Below, in pieces: positions 7,135 through 9,317 of a stretch of 9,317 nt of DNA; the stretch's first letter is position 1, and every line of letters starts with the position of its first letter. Made by a program: the position numbers and the translations under genes. Under the pieces are notes generated by a model, which worked only from the letters and a program-made list of their open reading frames with translations, was not told the origin of the DNA and did not search any database. The DNA lies in contig JAKAGC010000104.1 in the NCBI GenBank assembly GCA_021817755.1, positions 1 to 9,317 of the forward strand. Reading direction: 5' to 3'. Origin of the DNA: Acidobacteriota bacterium. GTDB taxonomy: Bacteria; Acidobacteriota; Aminicenantia; UBA2199.

Positions 7135-9317
7135 TATTTCTGTTTTAACTGCCGCCGCTGCTCGAGACGTTCACGGCCTTTGGCTTTAATATCAGTCCGG
7201 TCTTTAGTTCGACCGGTACTTGTATCTTTACTTAAGTATTGGGCAAGCGCTCGAATAGTAGGATACCGGAACATGATGACAACCGGCATTTCACGCTCAA
7301 GCTCCTTTTTCATCTGTGAAACGACCTGGATAACCTTTAAAGAATTGCCTCCGATGTCGAGAAAATTGTCATCGATGCCGACATTATCGAGCTTGAGCAC
7401 ACTTTTCCATATATTGGCTATAATTTTCTCCAATGACGTTTCAGGTGGGATATAAGTGGTGACTACTTTTGGTTTATATGTATCACTATTGGCAAGTAAT
7501 TTACGGTCGGCTTTACCTCCGGGAGTTAAAGGCATCTTTTCAATGGTTATAAAAAACTGGGGAATCATATAAACAGGCAATAATTCGGATAAATACTGCC
7601 GTAACTGGGATGGACCAAAGGTAAAGGAAGATACGATATAGGCACAAAGAAATTGATTGAGAGCGTCATCTTCACGAACAACAACTACGACATCATCAAT
7701 CTGGGGATGCTCCTTCAACCGACTCTCTATCTCCCCTAACTCAACTCGAAAACCACGAATCTTTACCTGGTGATCGATGCGACCTAAAAACTCAATATTA
7801 CCATCATCCAACCACCGCGCCAAATCACCGGTTTTATAAAAAGTGTTAGTGGTAGTGTTAGTGTTGGTGTCGGTGATGGTTTTTAAGTTTAAGGGCGACC
7901 GGCAGGTCGCCCCTACATAGTGATCTTCGCTCACTTGTGCTAGCTTAAAACTTTTTGTTAATTGACTATGTATTGACTCATCTAATAATTCATTAATATC
8001 AGAAGTTTTGTCGGGGTCCAGGGGCGGGTTTTTTAAAACGAGCCCCTGGAAGGCCCCAAACCGTTCAAATGTGAGTTCGGGTTTATTAAGGTAACCGCGT
8101 GCGATGCCTGTGCCTCCGATGATGAGTTCACCGGGTATGCCTATGGGTTGCATATTTCCTTTTTCGTCGATGATATGGAGTTGGAGATTGGGGAGAGGTT
8201 TTCCGATTGGGATTTTATCCTGACGGTTCCAGTCTTGGAGGGAATACCAGGAAGCATATATGGTGGCTTCGGTTGGACCGTAAATGTTTTCAATACGGAT
8301 ATGAGGAGCGAGTGTGAGTAACCGGGTAACGGGTTGAGGATGTATGGCTTCTCCTGCAAGTAAAATGTATTTTAAAGAAGAGAGTATATGGATTTCATGG
8401 TCTTTAAGGGTTTCAAGAAAGGCATTGAACATGGAAGGAACAAAGTTGATATGGGTTACAAAAAGCTTTTGTATGGTTTGAATAATGGCGTGGGGATCGG
8501 ACTCGCTTTGAGGATCAAGAATGGCAAGCCTGGCATTGTTCCAGAACCACCCGAAAATCTCCGAAACAGATACATCAAAAATAAAAGCGGTTTTCATGAG
8601 GTAAGTGTGATCTTGATTAAGAGGATACCGGGTATGGAGTGCATAAAGTACATTGACAACGGAACGGTTTTCAATGATAACGCCTTTGGGTTTACCGGTA
8701 GTACCGGAAGTGTAAATAATATAGCAGGGTTGATGGATTTCCATGGGGCTTTTTTGAAAAACCGCCCCCTGGACCCCTGAAAAACTTTTGTTTAGCTGTG
8801 TGAGGGATTCTATGACAAGGGGTGCATTGCTATCTTTGAGCATGTATTGGATACGCTCTGCGGGGTACTCGGGATCGATGGGCATATAAATACATCGGGC
8901 TTTGAGTACGGCAAAAATAGCGATTATCATTTGAATGGAACGTTCGAGTTTAATGCCGATAATGGATTGAGGATGGATTCCCTGTGAAAGTAGTGCATGA
9001 GCGACACGCTCTGCCTCAAGATTCAATTGAGCATAAGTTAGATGAAGTGTAAAACCGGTGCATGGGGTTTCGATAGATGGACCGATGAGGGCAATGTTAT
9101 CGGGACTTTTAAGGGCCTGGTCTTCAAATATTTGAAGAATGGTTTTATCTTGAGGGAAAGGAGTCTGTGTGGCATTAAATTGAAAGAGGATGCGTTGGCG
9201 TTCCTCGTCACTAATAGGCATGCCTGGGGTTTTTATATCGAGACCTGGAAGGGGAATTTCAGCGATGGGTATTTGAGGGTTGGAGGTAACGGATTGGATT
9301 ATGGCGATGAAATGATC
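7134..9317 (-). CDS. Non-ribosomal peptide synthetase, 3' part: end of C domain, A domain, PCP, basic tail (5' end beyond the window)
   Basis: This protein activates an amino acid as its adenylate and tethers it to a phosphopantetheine arm for the assembly line. The frame is open to the right edge, so the true start lies outside. The Met at 9221 is internal, because the 32 codons before it read as a C-to-A linker (ending near IAEIPLPG). Counting from the right edge (728 codons including the stop), the A domain has core A3 YTSGTTGKPKG at 202-212, A4 with FDVS (Asp 248), A5 NIYGPTE at 344-350, A7 YKTGDLARW at 494-502, A8 at 513-531 and A10 LTPGGKADRKL with Lys602. The PCP motif DDNFLDIGGNSLKV puts the pantetheine Ser at 659. 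A Lys/Arg-rich tail ends the protein and could be a docking segment. Two stretches are unusual: a hairpin-derived peptide before A3 and a roughly 72-residue A6-A7 insert made of repeats. The next gene starts 15 bp after the stop. Confidence 0.95.
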   Translation of the reverse strand, partial: DHFIAIIQSVTSNPQIPIAEIPLPGLDIKTPGMPISDEERQRILFQFNATQTPFPQDKTILQIFEDQALKSPDNIALIGPSIETPCTGFTLHLTYAQLNLEAERVAHALLSQGIHPQSIIGIKLERSIQMIIAIFAVLKARCIYMPIDPEYPAERIQYMLKDSNAPLVIESLTQLNKSFSGVQGAVFQKSPMEIHQPCYIIYTSGTTGKPKGVIIENRSVVNVLYALHTRYPLNQDHTYLMKTAFIFDVSVSEIFGWFWNNARLAILDPQSESDPHAIIQTIQKLFVTHINFVPSMFNAFLETLKDHEIHILSSLKYILLAGEAIHPQPVTRLLTLAPHIRIENIYGPTEATIYASWYSLQDWNRQDKIPIGKPLPNLQLHIIDEKGNMQPIGIPGELIIGGTGIARGYLNKPELTFERFGAFQGLVLKNPPLDPDKTSDINELLDESIHSQLTKSFKLAQVSEDHYVGATCRSPLNLKTITDTNTNTTTNTFYKTGDLARWLDDGNIEFLGRIDHQVKIRGFRVELGEIESRLKEHPQIDDVVVVVREDDALNQFLCAYIVSSFTFGPSQLRQYLSELLPVYMIPQFFITIEKMPLTPGGKADRKLLANSDTYKPKVVTTYIPPETSLEKIIANIWKSVLKLDNVGIDDNFLDIGGNSLKVIQVVSQMKKELEREMPVVIMFRYPTIRALAQYLSKDTSTGRTKDRTDIKAKGRERLEQRRQLKQK
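7233..7439 (-). other. Peptidyl carrier protein (PCP) domain
   Basis: About 69 residues follow the A domain and carry the carrier-protein motif DDNFLDIGGNSLKV. The Ser (codon at 7341-7343) is the expected 4'-phosphopantetheine attachment site. A typical helix III region (MFRYPTIRALAQYL) follows. This carrier should hand its aminoacyl or peptidyl chain to the ketosynthase of the gene two positions downstream. Confidence 0.92.
7843..7878. repeat. Hexanucleotide tandem array, six units
   Basis: Six units follow one another on the plus strand: GTGTTA, GTGGTA, GTGTTA, GTGTTG, GTGTCG, GTGATG. In the gene they encode a Thr-rich run with alternating Thr (ITDTNTNTTTNT), directly before core motif A7 (FYKTGDLARW). 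The unit length is a multiple of three, so gain or loss of units would keep the frame. Confidence 0.85.
7893..7912. repeat. REP-like perfect palindrome inside the first A domain
   Basis: Eight-base arms GGGCGACC and GGTCGCCC are perfectly complementary around a 4-base loop GGCA. CTAC follows on the plus strand, so the minus strand reads GTAGGGGCGACC before the loop. GTAGGGGCGACC-type palindromes resemble dispersed REP-like elements, which are usually intergenic. Here the element is read through in frame as VGATCRSPLN. Confidence 0.8.
7945..7966. repeat. Possible partial copy of the hairpin-repeat flank
   Basis: This AT-rich stretch matches 16 of 22 bases of the flank of copy A (310-331) in the same orientation. 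It encodes SQLTKSFK, close to TQLNKSFS of copies A and B. It lies about 35 bp from inverted copy C. The match is short and AT-rich, so chance is possible. Confidence 0.35.
8001..8046. repeat. GC-rich hairpin repeat, copy C, inverted
   Basis: On the plus strand this block resembles the reverse complement of copy B (shared GGGGTCCAGGGG, then a T/A run, then GCCCC), so it lies in the opposite orientation. The stem CCAGGGGC / GCCCCTGG (8018-8025 with 8042-8049) is perfect. The gene reads it as GLVLKNPPLDPDK, a different peptide from that of copies A and B. It lies at the start of the A6-A7 insert. Confidence 0.65.
8745..8800. repeat. GC-rich hairpin repeat, copy B, inside the first A domain
   Basis: This block has the same orientation and position as copy A, 52 of 56 bases identical by hand alignment. 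It encodes QLNKSFSGVQGAVFQKSP just before core motif A3 of the first A domain. The stem is formed by GGGGC and GCCCC around T-run/A-run arms. No terminator-like T-run follows the stem on the transcribed strand. Confidence 0.8.

Larger units (their letters stand above)
7488..9191 (-). other. Adenylation domain of the first NRPS (complete)
   Basis: All core motifs from A3 to A10 are present, including the A10 Lys602 that contacts the acyl-adenylate, so the domain looks catalytically competent despite its inserts. Placing the motifs by eye on the GrsA/PheA numbering gives specificity residues Asp, Val, Ser (from FDVSVSEIF), probably Asn (HINFVPS), Leu, Ala (LLAGEA), Ile (NIYGPTE), Ile, Tyr (EATIYAS), Lys. 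The order is D-V-S-N-L-A-I-I-Y-K. I do not recognise this code as one with a known substrate, and the fourth position is the least certain. The first-position Asp indicates an ordinary alpha-amino acid. Confidence 0.85.

Noticed and set aside
7843..8057. The repeat-rich stretch as a CRISPR array or a frameshifted pseudogene
   Set aside because: Units are only 6 bp with no spacers, and the reading frame remains intact through all inserts with A7-A10 and the PCP motif in order.
9219..9221. ATG at 9221 as the start of the first NRPS
   Set aside because: The frame continues open to the right edge and the upstream codons read as the end of a C domain and its linker to the A domain, so the Met is internal.

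Overview
The window is a fragment of a bacterial hybrid non-ribosomal peptide synthetase / polyketide synthase (NRPS/PKS) locus. It is coding almost edge to edge, and every gene I can support is on the minus strand, so transcription runs from the right edge to the left. Standard bacterial code, AAGGAG-type ribosome binding sites and tight gene spacing point to a bacterium of moderate GC content. I cannot assign a phylum from this sequence. The abundance of small palindromic repeats inside genes is typical of repeat-rich genomes of environmental bacteria, but that is only an impression.

Layout in transcription order: (1) 9317-7134, the 3' part of an NRPS, with the last residues of a condensation domain, a complete adenylation (A) domain, a peptidyl carrier protein (PCP) and a basic C-terminal tail; (2) 7118-5868, a free-standing acyltransferase (AT) with a C-terminal extension; (3) 5828 to beyond the left edge, a very large hybrid protein with the order KS - AT-less linker - KR - ACP - C - A (A is cut by the window edge). 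Gaps are 15 and 39 bp, each holding a ribosome binding site, and no terminator is visible, so this looks like one operon. The large left-hand reading frame stays open for all 1942 visible codons.

How the genes work together (inference from domain order): the first NRPS loads an amino acid on its PCP. The KS of the third gene elongates it by two carbons from an extender unit that the discrete AT supplies in trans, because the PKS module has no AT of its own. The KR may then reduce the beta-keto group, and the following C-A module adds another amino acid. The expected building block is a gamma-amino-beta-hydroxy acid (statine-like), or a beta-keto version if the KR is inactive. The KR has Arg and Ala where the family has its catalytic Lys and Asn, so the keto outcome deserves consideration.

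The most unusual feature is repeat DNA inserted in frame into the NRPS coding sequence. A GC-rich hairpin repeat occurs at the same place in both A domains and again, inverted, in a roughly 72-residue A6-A7 loop of the first A domain. The same loop also holds a perfect REP-like palindrome and a hexanucleotide tandem array. No RNA gene, CRISPR array, transposase gene or defence system was seen.
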